From assembly GCA_052387905.1 (NCBI GenBank), contig JBQTIR010000013.1:1-64000 (forward strand): a stretch of DNA of 64,000 nucleotides. Reading direction: 5' to 3'. The position numbers and the translations under genes are program-made. Source of the DNA: JBQTII01 sp052387905 (lineage in GTDB: Bacteria; Actinomycetota; Actinomycetes; Sporichthyales; Sporichthyaceae). Of the stretch, positions 1 to 7,680 are shown piece after piece. Every line of letters begins with the position of its first letter. Position 1 is the first letter of the stretch. Under the pieces are notes generated by a model. The model did not search any database. It was not told the origin of the DNA and saw only the letters and a list, made by a program, of their open reading frames with translations.

Positions 1-78
1 GGGGAGCCCCCGGTCTCGGCCGGCGGGGCGGGGCTGCCCGCCCGCGGCGGCCAGGACCTGGGGCGAACGGGCCGCTGA
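1..78 (+). CDS. C-terminal end of an upstream gene, possibly Obg GTPase (partial)
   Basis: Frame 1 is open from the first base and ends at a TGA at 76-78. It encodes a low-complexity Gly/Pro/Ala/Arg tail of 25 residues. In actinobacteria obg (cgtA) normally lies directly upstream of proB, which is the next gene here, and Obg proteins in this phylum often end in a disordered tail. The assignment rests on synteny only, because no G-domain or OCT-domain sequence is visible. It could be any upstream gene read in this frame. Confidence 0.35.
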   Translation, partial: GEPPVSAGGAGLPARGGQDLGRTGR

Positions 79-85
79 CCCTCGC

Positions 86-133
86 GGACGTCCGATGGTG
101 TGGTGGATTTCGCGACCACTCCTTCGCACGTCC
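86..133. repeat. Dispersed hairpin repeat, copy A (degenerate)
   Basis: Arms of 18 nt at 86-103 and 116-133 pair with three mismatches around a 12-nt loop at 104-115. On the minus strand the loop reads TCGCGAAATCCA. It is a tandem neighbour of copy B, 63 bp further on, and shares GGACGTCCGA and the right-arm block CCACTCCTTCG with it. The loop has drifted from the TCGCWATAGCAG loop found in the other three copies. Confidence 0.6.
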
Positions 134-148
134 CGGAGTGCTCTGTGC

Positions 149-196
149 GGACGTCCGAAGCAGCGGCTGCTATTGCGACCACTCCTTCGGACGTCC
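149..196. repeat. Dispersed hairpin repeat, copy B, upstream of proB
   Basis: Arms at 149-166 and 179-196 include 12 perfect outer base pairs (GGACGTCCGAAG with its complement). They enclose a 12-nt loop at 167-178 that reads TCGCAATAGCAG on the minus strand. The same loop occurs at 6601-6612 and, with one change, at 51251-51262. The element lies just before the proB start, so it could be a terminator of the upstream gene or a 5' leader structure. Confidence 0.75.
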
Positions 197-211
197 CGGA
201 TTGGGGCGGTG

Positions 212-1342
212 GTGAGCGGGGTGCGGGACGACGTGGTCGCGGCGAAGCGGGTCGTGGTCAAGGTCGGCTCCTCGTCGTTGACCTCAGCAGCCGGCGGACT
301 GGACGCGAGCCGGGTCGACGCACTTGTCGACGCGTTGGCTGCCCGACGAGCCGCCGGCGTGGAGATTGTGCTGGTCTCCTCCGGCGCGATCGCGGCCGGA
401 CTCGCCCCGCTGGGGCTGAAGAAGCGGCCCCGGGACCTCGCGACCCAACAGGCCGCGGCCAGCGTGGGCCAGGGAATGCTGGTCGCCCGGTACGCGCACG
501 CCTTCGCCCGGCACTCCCTGACGGTAGGTCAGGTCTTGCTCACTGCCGAGGACGTGATCCGGCGCGCGCACTATCGCAATGCACAGCGCACGCTCTACCG
601 GCTGCTCGAGATGGGCGCGGTGCCGGTGGTCAACGAGAACGACACTGTGGCCACCGACGAAATCCGCTTCGGCGACAACGACCGTCTCGCCGCCCTGGTC
701 GCGCACCTGGTGCATGCGGACCTGCTGGTGCTGCTCTCCGACGTCGACGGGCTCTACGACGGTGATCCGCGGACCGCGGGCGCGCGGCTCATCTCCGAGG
801 TGGCCGGACCCGCGGACCTCGCCGGGGTGAATCTCGGCCGCGCCGCCGCGGCCGGGGTCGGCACCGGTGGCATGGGGACGAAGGTCGAGGCCGCCCGGAT
901 CGCGACCGGGGCCGGCGTGCCGGTAGTGCTCACCTGCGCCGCCCAGGCGAGCGCGGCGCTGTTCGGCGACCCGGTCGGCACCCACTTCCGACCCACCGGG
1001 CGGCGAACGGGCACCCGCCTGCTCTGGCTGGCGCACGCCGCGACTCCCCGCGGCGCCCTGCACCTCGATGACGGCGCGGTCAAGGCCGTGGTCTCGGGAC
1101 GGAAATCCCTGCTCGCAGCCGGGCTCACCGGCTCCAGCGGAGGTTTTGTCGCGGGTGATCCTGTGGACTTAATAGACCAAAACGGTCACGTGCTCGCCCG
1201 TGGGCTGGTCAACTTTGATGCGACGGAGTTGCCGGGCTTGCTCGGGCGCTCCACGCGTGAACTGGCTGCCGAGTTGGGGCCGGAGTACGAGCGCGAGGTC
1301 GTGCACCGTGACGATCTGGTGGTGTTCGGATACGCCCCGTAG
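212..1342 (+). CDS. proB: Glutamate 5-kinase
   Basis: It phosphorylates L-glutamate with ATP to gamma-glutamyl phosphate, the first step of proline synthesis in the cytoplasm. The 376-residue product has the amino-acid kinase fold, with KVGSS near residue 17, VSSGAIAAG, NENDTVATDEIRFGDNDRLA and LLSDVDGLYDGDPR. A C-terminal PUA domain covers roughly residues 285-370. GTG 212 was chosen because it follows a purine-rich GGGG and gives the usual family length; GTG 221 is equally in frame. An ATG further upstream would read through the hairpin repeats and adds residues unlike ProB. proA follows after one small gene, so the two are probably co-transcribed. Confidence 0.95.
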   Translation: MSGVRDDVVAAKRVVVKVGSSSLTSAAGGLDASRVDALVDALAARRAAGVEIVLVSSGAIAAGLAPLGLKKRPRDLATQQAAASVGQGMLVARYAHAFARHSLTVGQVLLTAEDVIRRAHYRNAQRTLYRLLEMGAVPVVNENDTVATDEIRFGDNDRLAALVAHLVHADLLVLLSDVDGLYDGDPRTAGARLISEVAGPADLAGVNLGRAAAAGVGTGGMGTKVEAARIATGAGVPVVLTCAAQASAALFGDPVGTHFRPTGRRTGTRLLWLAHAATPRGALHLDDGAVKAVVSGRKSLLAAGLTGSSGGFVAGDPVDLIDQNGHVLARGLVNFDATELPGLLGRSTRELAAELGPEYEREVVHRDDLVVFGYAP

Positions 1343-1409
1343 GGGCGCATGATCAGTGCACGGCTCGGGTACATCGTGAGCGGCCCAGGACAGCGGAGGA
1401 GGTGGCGCG

Positions 1410-1868
1410 ATGGACGAGGGCAGCGATCTCGGCCGCGACCTCGTGCGTGCTCCCGCCGAACTCTCACTCGTGCCTGGCGGCTGGCCGGGTGCCGACGCAG
1501 CGGACGCCGCCGAGCGCGCCGCCCTGTCCCGGACCGGGGTGGACAACCTGTGGCACGTCACCGTCACCGTCGCCGGTCCGGCGGTCGAGTCCGAGGAGGT
1601 CTACGAGGCGCTGGAGCGGCTCAGTATTGAGCACCCGTTCATGCTCAGCGCCCTGTACGCCGAGGACCGGGCGCAGGTCCGCTACTGGGAGGAAGCGCCC
1701 AACGTGCACGACGCCCTGGCGCTCGCGCTGCGGCTGTGGGGCGAGCACCGCGTCAGTGCGGGCCTGCCGTGCTGGTCCGTGGTCGGCCTGGAGGTCGTCG
1801 ACCGGGAGACCTTCCGGGGACGCGACGATTTCATCGCCGTGCACAGTCCGGGCATCCGTCCGTTCTGA
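1410..1868 (+). CDS. Conserved hypothetical protein between proB and proA
   Basis: The product has 152 residues and no signal peptide, membrane segment or cysteine motif beyond a single Cys. ATG 1410 is preceded by GGAGG at about 1395, a good ribosome binding site. The sequence looks like a compact alpha/beta protein with acidic patches. It sits between two proline genes on the same strand, which suggests shared transcription, but nothing in the sequence links it to proline metabolism. I recognise no named family. Confidence 0.8.
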   Translation: MDEGSDLGRDLVRAPAELSLVPGGWPGADAADAAERAALSRTGVDNLWHVTVTVAGPAVESEEVYEALERLSIEHPFMLSALYAEDRAQVRYWEEAPNVHDALALALRLWGEHRVSAGLPCWSVVGLEVVDRETFRGRDDFIAVHSPGIRPF

Positions 1869-1963
1869 CACCCCGACCGGAACGCTTTGCACCTGCCGGT
1901 GCGTCGCCCGGTCCGCGAAGATAACGATTTCGGCCAGGCCGAGTGCGCGATTAGCCTTGGGCC

Positions 1964-3253
1964 ATGAGTGACGCTGAGTCCTTGAGTGAGGAAGGCGCGG
2001 TCCTGGCCACCGCCCGGCGCGCGCGGGTCGCTGCGACGGATCTGCAGGTGCGCTCGCGGGCGGACAAGGACGCCGCTCTGCTGGCCATGGCCGACGCGCT
2101 GGTTGCCGCCACTGGCGCCGTGCTCGCGGCCAACGCCGACGATGTGGCCCGCGCCGAGGCTGCGGGCACGCCGGCCGCCATGATCGACCGGCTGCGCCTG
2201 GACACCGGACGGATCAAAGCGATGGCGACGGGCCTGCGCGACGTCGCCGGTCTGCCCGACCCGGTCGGCGAGGTCGTGCGCGGGTCGACGCTGGCCAACG
2301 GTCTGGAGCTACGTCAGGTCCGGGTGCCCTTCGGGGTGGTCGGGATCATCTATGAGGCCCGCCCCAACGTCACCGCCGACGGCGCCGGGCTGGCCCTGAA
2401 GTCCGGCAATGCGGTCCTGCTGCGCGGGTCATCGTCGGCGAAGGCATCCAACACAGCGATCGTCGCCGCATTGCGCGAGGGCTTGGTCGCCGCCGTGCCG
2501 ACCAACCCGTTGCCGGCGGACGCGGTGCAACTCGTTCCCGGGGATACCCACGAGGCCGTCAAGCACCTGATGCGTGCGCGCGGCCTGGTCGACGTCCTGA
2601 TCCCGCGCGGCGGGGCGAGCCTGATTCGCAGCGTGGTCGAAGAGTCCACGGTGCCGGTGATCGAGACCGGGGTGGGCAACTGCCACGTCTACATCGACGC
2701 CGACGCCGACCTGGATTCGGCCGAGGCGATCCTGGTCAACGCCAAGGCGCAGCGGGTCAGCGTCTGCAACTCGGCCGAGACCGTGCTGGTGCACACCGAC
2801 ATCGCCGCGCAGTTCGTGCCGCGGGCGATGGCTGCCCTCGCCGCCGCGGGAGTGACCGTGCACGGTGACGCCGAGTTCGCCCGCCTGGGCGGGCCGGAGG
2901 TGGTGCCGGCCACCGACGCCGACTGGGACACCGAGTACCTCTCGCTCGACATCGCGGCTGCGGTCGTGCCCGACCTGGAGGCGGCGATCAGCCACATCCG
3001 GGCGCATGGCAGCGGTCACACCGAGGCGATCATCACCCGCTCGCAGGCGGCCGCTCGCAGATTCACCGCGGCTGTCGACGCTGCCGCCGTGGTGGTGAAC
3101 GCCTCCACCCGCTTCACCGACGGCGGGGAGTTCGGGTTCGGCGCCGAGATCGGGATCTCCACCCAGAAGCTGCATGCCCGCGGTCCGATGGGTCTGCCGG
3201 AGCTCACCAGCACCAAGTACATCGTCATCGGTGACGGCCACGTACGTAAATAG
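1964..3253 (+). CDS. proA: Glutamate-5-semialdehyde dehydrogenase (gamma-glutamyl phosphate reductase)
   Basis: It reduces gamma-glutamyl phosphate with NADPH to glutamate-5-semialdehyde, the second step of proline synthesis, using the ProB product. The 429-residue protein shows the aldehyde-dehydrogenase-like fold. The catalytic Cys is at about residue 268 within QRVSVCNSAETV, preceded by the conserved GVGNCHVYID. The C-terminal RGPMGLPELTSTKY block is also typical. Length is normal for ProA. A hairpin just after the stop (3259-3275) probably ends the pro transcription unit. Confidence 0.97.
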   Translation: MSDAESLSEEGAVLATARRARVAATDLQVRSRADKDAALLAMADALVAATGAVLAANADDVARAEAAGTPAAMIDRLRLDTGRIKAMATGLRDVAGLPDPVGEVVRGSTLANGLELRQVRVPFGVVGIIYEARPNVTADGAGLALKSGNAVLLRGSSSAKASNTAIVAALREGLVAAVPTNPLPADAVQLVPGDTHEAVKHLMRARGLVDVLIPRGGASLIRSVVEESTVPVIETGVGNCHVYIDADADLDSAEAILVNAKAQRVSVCNSAETVLVHTDIAAQFVPRAMAALAAAGVTVHGDAEFARLGGPEVVPATDADWDTEYLSLDIAAAVVPDLEAAISHIRAHGSGHTEAIITRSQAAARRFTAAVDAAAVVVNASTRFTDGGEFGFGAEIGISTQKLHARGPMGLPELTSTKYIVIGDGHVRK

Positions 3254-3258
3254 GCACC

Positions 3259-3275
3259 GTCGGGGTTGACCCGAC
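3259..3275 (+). terminator. Hairpin downstream of proA
   Basis: A perfect 6-bp stem GTCGGG/CCCGAC encloses the 5-nt loop GTTGA, starting 6 nt after the proA stop and followed by TTCT. There is only a weak U-tract, as is common in high-GC actinobacteria. It plausibly terminates the proB-proA transcript. Confidence 0.45.
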
Positions 3276-3389
3276 TTCTGGGTGTGTCCGGGGCGTTGCG
3301 ACGCGCGGGAAGGACCGACACGCACGCAGGAGTCGGGGCCTGGCATCCTTAGCCGAGACAACCGTGTCGCCGCACCGAGGAGCCCCCGC

Positions 3390-3551
3390 ATGATTGCCCA
3401 GACCGCCCTCACCCTGAGCGAGCTGCTGGCCTCCGCGGAGGCCGAGGGCGGCAGCGAGAACCACCGCAACGCCTATCTCATCGGCGTCGCCGTGTTCGTC
3501 GCGTTGACGCTCATGCTGCTCGCGACGCTGTCCTTCAACCGCGACCGCTGA
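3390..3551 (+). CDS. Small single-pass membrane protein upstream of nadD
   Basis: It encodes 53 residues from ATG 3390, which follows GAGGA at a suitable distance. A charged or polar N-terminal half is followed by one transmembrane helix (about residues 29-47, AYLIGVAVFVALTLMLLATL) and a short basic tail ending in NRDR. Small one-helix proteins at this position before nadD are common in actinobacteria, to my knowledge uncharacterised. The longer frame beginning at 3282 was rejected because its N-terminus runs through the proA-nadD spacer. Confidence 0.8.
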   Translation: MIAQTALTLSELLASAEAEGGSENHRNAYLIGVAVFVALTLMLLATLSFNRDR

Positions 3552-3567
3552 ACCGCGAGCGGGGCCG

Positions 3568-4194
3568 GTGATGGCACTGTCCGGGCTGCCCGCGGGTCCG
3601 CGGTTGGGCGTGATGGGCGGCACGTTCGACCCCATCCACCACGGCCACCTGGTCGCTGCCGCCGAGGTCGCCGATGCCTTCGACCTCGACGAGGTCGTGT
3701 TCGTCCCGACCGGGCACCCCTGGCAGAAGGATGGCCACCCGGTCTCCCCGGGCGAGGACCGCTACCTGATGACGGCGATTGCGACCGCGTCGAACCCGTT
3801 GTTCTCGGTCAGCCGGGTGGACATCGACCGACCGGGTCACACCTACACCGTGGACACCCTGCGGGATCTCCGCCTGGAGTACGGCGCGACCACAGAGTTC
3901 TTCTTCATCACCGGCGCCGATGCGCTCGCCGAGATCCCCACCTGGCGTGACCCACAGGCGCTGTTCGCCCAGGCGCACTTCATCGGTTGTACCCGCCCGG
4001 GTCATCTGCTCGCCGACCCGGGCATCCCCGGGGCGCGGGTGAGTCTGGTCGAAATCCCCGCGCTCTCGATCTCCTCGACGCAATGCCGGGAGCGGGTCGC
4101 GGCCCAGCGCACGATCCGCTACCTGGTGCCCGACTCGGTGCTGGCCTACGTCGCAAAGCGAGGGCTGTACGCCGACGGGCCACGTGCTGCATGA
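3568..4194 (+). CDS. nadD: Nicotinate-nucleotide adenylyltransferase
   Basis: It converts nicotinate mononucleotide and ATP to deamido-NAD in NAD biosynthesis. The 208-residue protein carries GGTFDPIHHGHL near the N-terminus (HxGH nucleotidyltransferase motif, residues 24-27) and the C-terminal ISSTQCRER block (ISSTxxR motif). GTG 3568 and ATG 3571 are adjacent possible starts. The stop overlaps the next gene by ATGA, so the two are translationally coupled. The order nadD, LytR-type protein, rsfS is standard in actinobacteria. Confidence 0.95.
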   Translation: MMALSGLPAGPRLGVMGGTFDPIHHGHLVAAAEVADAFDLDEVVFVPTGHPWQKDGHPVSPGEDRYLMTAIATASNPLFSVSRVDIDRPGHTYTVDTLRDLRLEYGATTEFFFITGADALAEIPTWRDPQALFAQAHFIGCTRPGHLLADPGIPGARVSLVEIPALSISSTQCRERVAAQRTIRYLVPDSVLAYVAKRGLYADGPRAA

Positions 4195-5408
4195 GCACGG
4201 ATCCGCCGCCACCGCCGGACGAGCGCTACCGCACCGAGGAGTTCACCTTCGTCGACACTCCTGACGATCTGTCGGAGGGTGCCGAGGCCACCCACTGGCT
4301 GCAGTTCATGAACTCGCGCGCCGGCCGCCGGGTCGAGCGCCGGGAGCAGGCACGTGAGCGCGTCGCGTTGCTGGCTGCGCTGGCCGTCGTCATCGCCGTG
4401 GTGGCCGCTGTGGTGGCCTGGCAGCCATGGTCGAGTGAAGGACCGGCGGATACGGGGGCCGAGTTCCTCGGTGCGGATCGTGTCGCGGTGCTGATGCAGG
4501 TCCAGGCTCCCGACAACTCGGCGGACGCCACGGCGATCCTCATCCACGACCGCGGCGGCGGGCCCGAGGGCGTCACCGTCGTGCCGGCGGCGATGGTGCT
4601 CTCCGTCGAGGGCCAGAGCCGCTTGAGTGTTGGCGCGGCGCTTGCCGAGGCGGGCCCGACCCTGACCCGCGAGGCGCTCGCCGAGTTGGTCGGGGTTCCG
4701 CTGGTGGGGACCTGGTTGCTCACGGCGAGCGAGTTTGCCGCGTTGTCCGAGCGCGTCGGCCGGCAAGCGCCGCTCGGGACGGACTCCACAGTTGTGGCGC
4801 GGACGTTGCAGGCATTCGTCAGGGCATTCCCGCCGCAGTACTCCAGTACCCGGGACCTGTTGCTGGACTTCGGGATCCTTGCCGCGCCCGGCCTCTCGGT
4901 CGAGCGGCTGGCTGCGGTGCTCACCGCTCTGGCGCTGCGCGGGGACTTCCTCGCCGCTGCGCTGCCCCTCGACCCCGGCACCGGAGAACTGGATGTTGAT
5001 GCCGCGGGGTCCACCGCGCTGGCGGACCTGGGCGGGCAACCCGGGCAGGGGCGCAGCGACGCGACCCCGCGCGTGCTGGTCTCGATCGCCCGAGGTGCCG
5101 GCGTGCGCGAGTCCGACGTACGGGCGGATGTGCTCAACGCCGGTTATGAGTACGTGGCCGGGCCGGCGGCGGACGCTGCCGCGCAGACGGTGGTGACAGT
5201 GCGTACGTCCGTATCCGATGCGCAGGCGGTGGGGGAGTCGATCGCCGGCGCCCTAGGCCTGCCGACGAGCGCCGTGCGACTGTCCGACAACCTGCCGCTG
5301 ACGGCTGACGTGGCCGTGGTCATCGCACGACGCGACTCGACTCAGCGAGGAGAGCGGGTGGGGCCAGCGAGGAACGAGCGGCCCGACCCGCGGGGCAGCA
5401 GTGGCTGA
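4191..5408 (+). CDS. Membrane-anchored LytR-C-domain protein with degenerate LCP-like region
   Basis: It encodes 405 residues from ATG 4191, overlapping the nadD stop. An acidic cytoplasmic N-terminus is followed by one transmembrane helix (about residues 60-80, LLAALAVVIAVVAAVVAW) and an extracytoplasmic part. The middle region resembles an LCP (LytR-CpsA-Psr) domain in layout, for example in the LTREALAELVGVPLVGTWLL segment. The arginines and aspartates that LCP ligases use for lipid-pyrophosphate binding are not evident, since the usual IPRD-like stretch reads VPAAMV. The C-terminus (about residues 300-385) matches a LytR_C domain. In this synteny M. tuberculosis and Streptomyces carry an LCP protein. 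I infer a cell-envelope role without ligase activity. Confidence 0.75.
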   Translation: MSTDPPPPPDERYRTEEFTFVDTPDDLSEGAEATHWLQFMNSRAGRRVERREQARERVALLAALAVVIAVVAAVVAWQPWSSEGPADTGAEFLGADRVAVLMQVQAPDNSADATAILIHDRGGGPEGVTVVPAAMVLSVEGQSRLSVGAALAEAGPTLTREALAELVGVPLVGTWLLTASEFAALSERVGRQAPLGTDSTVVARTLQAFVRAFPPQYSSTRDLLLDFGILAAPGLSVERLAAVLTALALRGDFLAAALPLDPGTGELDVDAAGSTALADLGGQPGQGRSDATPRVLVSIARGAGVRESDVRADVLNAGYEYVAGPAADAAAQTVVTVRTSVSDAQAVGESIAGALGLPTSAVRLSDNLPLTADVAVVIARRDSTQRGERVGPARNERPDPRGSSG

Positions 5409-5467
5409 GAGCGAGGAAAGAGGTCGCGCGTCATCAGCACTGGCTCAGCGGTGAGACAGTGGTACCT

Positions 5468-5902
5468 ATGACCGCCTCTCCCCGGGCCGTCGAGCTTGCG
5501 ATCGCCGCTGCCGAGGCAGCCGCGGACAAGCTCGCGGACGATATCTGTGCTTTCGACGTCAGCGACCAGCTCGTGATCACCGACATCTTCGTGGTGTGCT
5601 CCGCGCCCAACGACCGTCAGGTCCGCTCGATCGTGGACGAGATCGAGCGGCGCCTGAAGGAGATGGGCGAGAAGGTCGTGCGCCGCGAGGGCGAGCGGGA
5701 GGGACGTTGGGTCCTGCTCGACTACGCCGAGATCATCGTGCACGTGCAGCACTCCGAGGACCGGATGTACTACGCCTTGGAGCGCTTGTGGAAGGACTGC
5801 CCGAGCGTCGAACTGCCGGACTCGGTCCGTATCGGTCGCGACGGGCCGCGCGCGATGGGTGACATGGTGGACACCGACCGGTCTGCCGGAGGCCTGGGCT
5901 GA
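5468..5902 (+). CDS. rsfS: Ribosomal silencing factor RsfS
   Basis: It binds ribosomal protein L14 (uL14) on the 50S subunit and blocks subunit joining when nutrients are scarce. The 144-residue protein has the DUF143 core: DISDQ-like FDVSDQLVITDIFVVCSA, the RQVRSIVDEIE helix, and the signature GRWVLLDYAEIIVHV. ATG 5468 matches the family N-terminus; a GTG nine bases upstream is possible. It is followed immediately by a phosphoglycerate mutase-like gene, the same order as in M. tuberculosis (Rv2420c-Rv2419c). Confidence 0.95.
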   Translation: MTASPRAVELAIAAAEAAADKLADDICAFDVSDQLVITDIFVVCSAPNDRQVRSIVDEIERRLKEMGEKVVRREGEREGRWVLLDYAEIIVHVQHSEDRMYYALERLWKDCPSVELPDSVRIGRDGPRAMGDMVDTDRSAGGLG

Positions 5903-5931
5903 GCGCGAACACCAGCCTGCGCCGCCGAATC

Positions 5932-6564
5932 GTGGTGTGGCGGCATGGGCAGACGGCGTGGAACCTCGAGGGGCGCTTTCAGGGTCAGAGCGAGGTTCCC
6001 CTCGACGAGATCGGGCTCGGGCAGGCCCGCGACTCCGCGCGGATCCTCGCCGCGCTGGAGCCGGCGGCGATCGTGTCCTCGGACCTCGGTCGCGCCTGCG
6101 CCACCGCCGCGGAGCTGGCGTCGCTGACCGGACTGCCCGTCAGCTACGACCCGGGCTTTCGCGAGACCTACCTCGGTGAGTGGGAGGGGTGCGACCGCGC
6201 GGAGGTCGAGGCACGTTTCCCGGGCGAGGCCGCGGCCTGGCTCGCCGGTGGCCTCGAGCGCCGCGGCGGCGGTGAGCACATGACCGAGGTCGCCGACCGT
6301 GCGGTCGCTGCCGCACTCAAGGCCGTCAGCGAACTGAGTGAGCGTCAGACCTTGGTGGTCGTCACCCACGGCGGCTCCGGCCGCGTGCTCCTTGCCCGGC
6401 TGATGGGCCTACCCACCGAACACTGGCGCGTGCTGGGCGGCCTGGCCAACTGCTCCTGGTCCATGCTGGCCGAACGCCCCGCTCCAGGCGGCGAGCAGCG
6501 CTGGGTTCTTGTCGAGCACAACGCCGGCACTCTGCCCCAGCCGGTGCTCTCCGACGACCGGTAG
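5932..6564 (+). CDS. Histidine phosphatase (phosphoglycerate mutase family) protein
   Basis: The RHG catalytic motif is at the very N-terminus (WRHGQTAWN), followed by SSDLGRACATA and FRETYLGEWEG. The second catalytic His lies in VVTHGGSGRVLL. The M. tuberculosis gene in this position (Rv2419c) is a glucosyl-3-phosphoglycerate phosphatase, so that substrate is possible here. The listed GTG 5932 leaves almost no residues before the first beta-strand. In the same frame CTG 5899 lies 6 nt after a strong GGAGG and overlaps the rsfS stop. It would add 11 residues (LSANTSLRRRI), restoring a normal N-terminus, and may be the true start. Confidence 0.88.
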   Translation: MVWRHGQTAWNLEGRFQGQSEVPLDEIGLGQARDSARILAALEPAAIVSSDLGRACATAAELASLTGLPVSYDPGFRETYLGEWEGCDRAEVEARFPGEAAAWLAGGLERRGGGEHMTEVADRAVAAALKAVSELSERQTLVVVTHGGSGRVLLARLMGLPTEHWRVLGGLANCSWSMLAERPAPGGEQRWVLVEHNAGTLPQPVLSDDR

Positions 6565-6584
6565 CACACTCGCGCAGGAACGTT

Positions 6585-6628
6585 GCGTCCGAAGGGGCGG
6601 TCGCAATAGCAGCCATTCCTTCGGACGT
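6585..6628. repeat. Dispersed hairpin repeat, copy C
   Basis: A 16-nt arm GCGTCCGAAGGGGCGG (6585-6600) pairs with 6613-6628 through 12 Watson-Crick pairs, three G-U pairs and one mismatch. The loop 6601-6612 is TCGCAATAGCAG. The element lies between the convergent phosphatase and CNNM genes, 20 bp after the first stop and 9 bp before the second. A role as bidirectional terminator is possible, although no U-tract follows. Confidence 0.75.
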
Positions 6629-6636
6629 TACGAAGA

Positions 6637-7680
6637 TCAGAGCCCGGGGGAGCGGCGGCTGGCGTCGCGGATCTCGCCGACCAGCTGCTCGAGCACGTCC
6701 TCCAGCATCACCACGCCGGTGATGCGGCCCTCCGGGGTGACGGTGGCGGCGACGTGGGTGCCGCTGGCCTGCATCAGGGCCAGCGCATCGCTCAAGGCGG
6801 CGTCGGCGGGAACGGTCGCGAGGGCGCGGATCGCGCGCTCGGGCAGCGGCTTGTCTCGGTCCTGCGCATCAGAGAGCGCGTCCTTGACGTGCACGTAGCC
6901 GACCAGCTTGCCGTCGTCGACGACCCCGAAGCGGGAGAAGCCCGTCGATGCGCAGCGGTCCTCCACCTCAGCGTGGGTCGCGTAGCGGGCCACCGTGCTG
7001 AACGCATACTCCGGGATCACGATGCGCTCGATCGAACGCTCCTCGAAGTCCAGGGCGCCGGAGAGCCGCTCGTACTCCTCGACGTCGATCAGGCCCTCGC
7101 GGTGGGACTCGGTGACGATGTCGAGAACTTCGTCTCGGGTGTAGGTCGACTGAACCTCGTCCGCCGGGGTGACGCGCATCAGGTGCAGCACGCCGTTGGC
7201 GATCGCGTTGAAGGCGACGACGAAGGGTTTGAGGACGACCACGAGGACGACCAACGCCGGCGCGAGCACCAAGGCGGCGCGTTCGGGCCCGGCGATCGCG
7301 ATGTTCTTCGGCACCATCTCGCCGAGCACGACGTGCAACGCGACCACGATCGTCAGCGCGACGGTGAACGCAATCGGGTGCAGGAACTCATCCGGGACCG
7401 AGGCCTTCTCCAGACCTGGCTCGATCAGGTGCGCGACTGCAGGTTCGCCGATGGCGCCGAGACCGAGCGAGCAGATGGTGATGCCCAGTTGGGCGGCGGC
7501 CATCATCTGGGAGACGTTGCCCATCGCGGCGAGCGTGATCCGCGCGGCCGCCGAACCCGCCTGCGCGCGCGGTTCGATCTGGCTTCGGCGGGCGGAAATC
7601 AGCGCGAACTCCGCGCCGACGAAGAACGCGTTGGCCGCGAGCAGGAAGATCGCGAAGATTACCGCCTGGGTGTCGCTCAT
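6637..7680 (-). CDS. CNNM/CorB-family transporter, short form (DUF21 plus CBS pair)
   Basis: The 347-residue protein has an N-terminal DUF21 membrane domain of three to four helices (about residues 5-155, including GEMVPKNIAIAGPERAA). A CBS pair covers about residues 195-335 and contains SRFGVVDDGKLVGYVHVKDA and GVVMLEDVLEQLVGEI. It ends straight after the CBS pair and lacks the CorC_HlyC domain present in its upstream partner. CNNM proteins export or regulate Mg2+ and related cations. The ATG overlaps the stop of the upstream paralogue (ATGA), so the pair is translated together, perhaps as a heterodimer. Confidence 0.9.
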   Translation of the reverse strand: MSDTQAVIFAIFLLAANAFFVGAEFALISARRSQIEPRAQAGSAAARITLAAMGNVSQMMAAAQLGITICSLGLGAIGEPAVAHLIEPGLEKASVPDEFLHPIAFTVALTIVVALHVVLGEMVPKNIAIAGPERAALVLAPALVVLVVVLKPFVVAFNAIANGVLHLMRVTPADEVQSTYTRDEVLDIVTESHREGLIDVEEYERLSGALDFEERSIERIVIPEYAFSTVARYATHAEVEDRCASTGFSRFGVVDDGKLVGYVHVKDALSDAQDRDKPLPERAIRALATVPADAALSDALALMQASGTHVAATVTPEGRITGVVMLEDVLEQLVGEIRDASRRSPGL

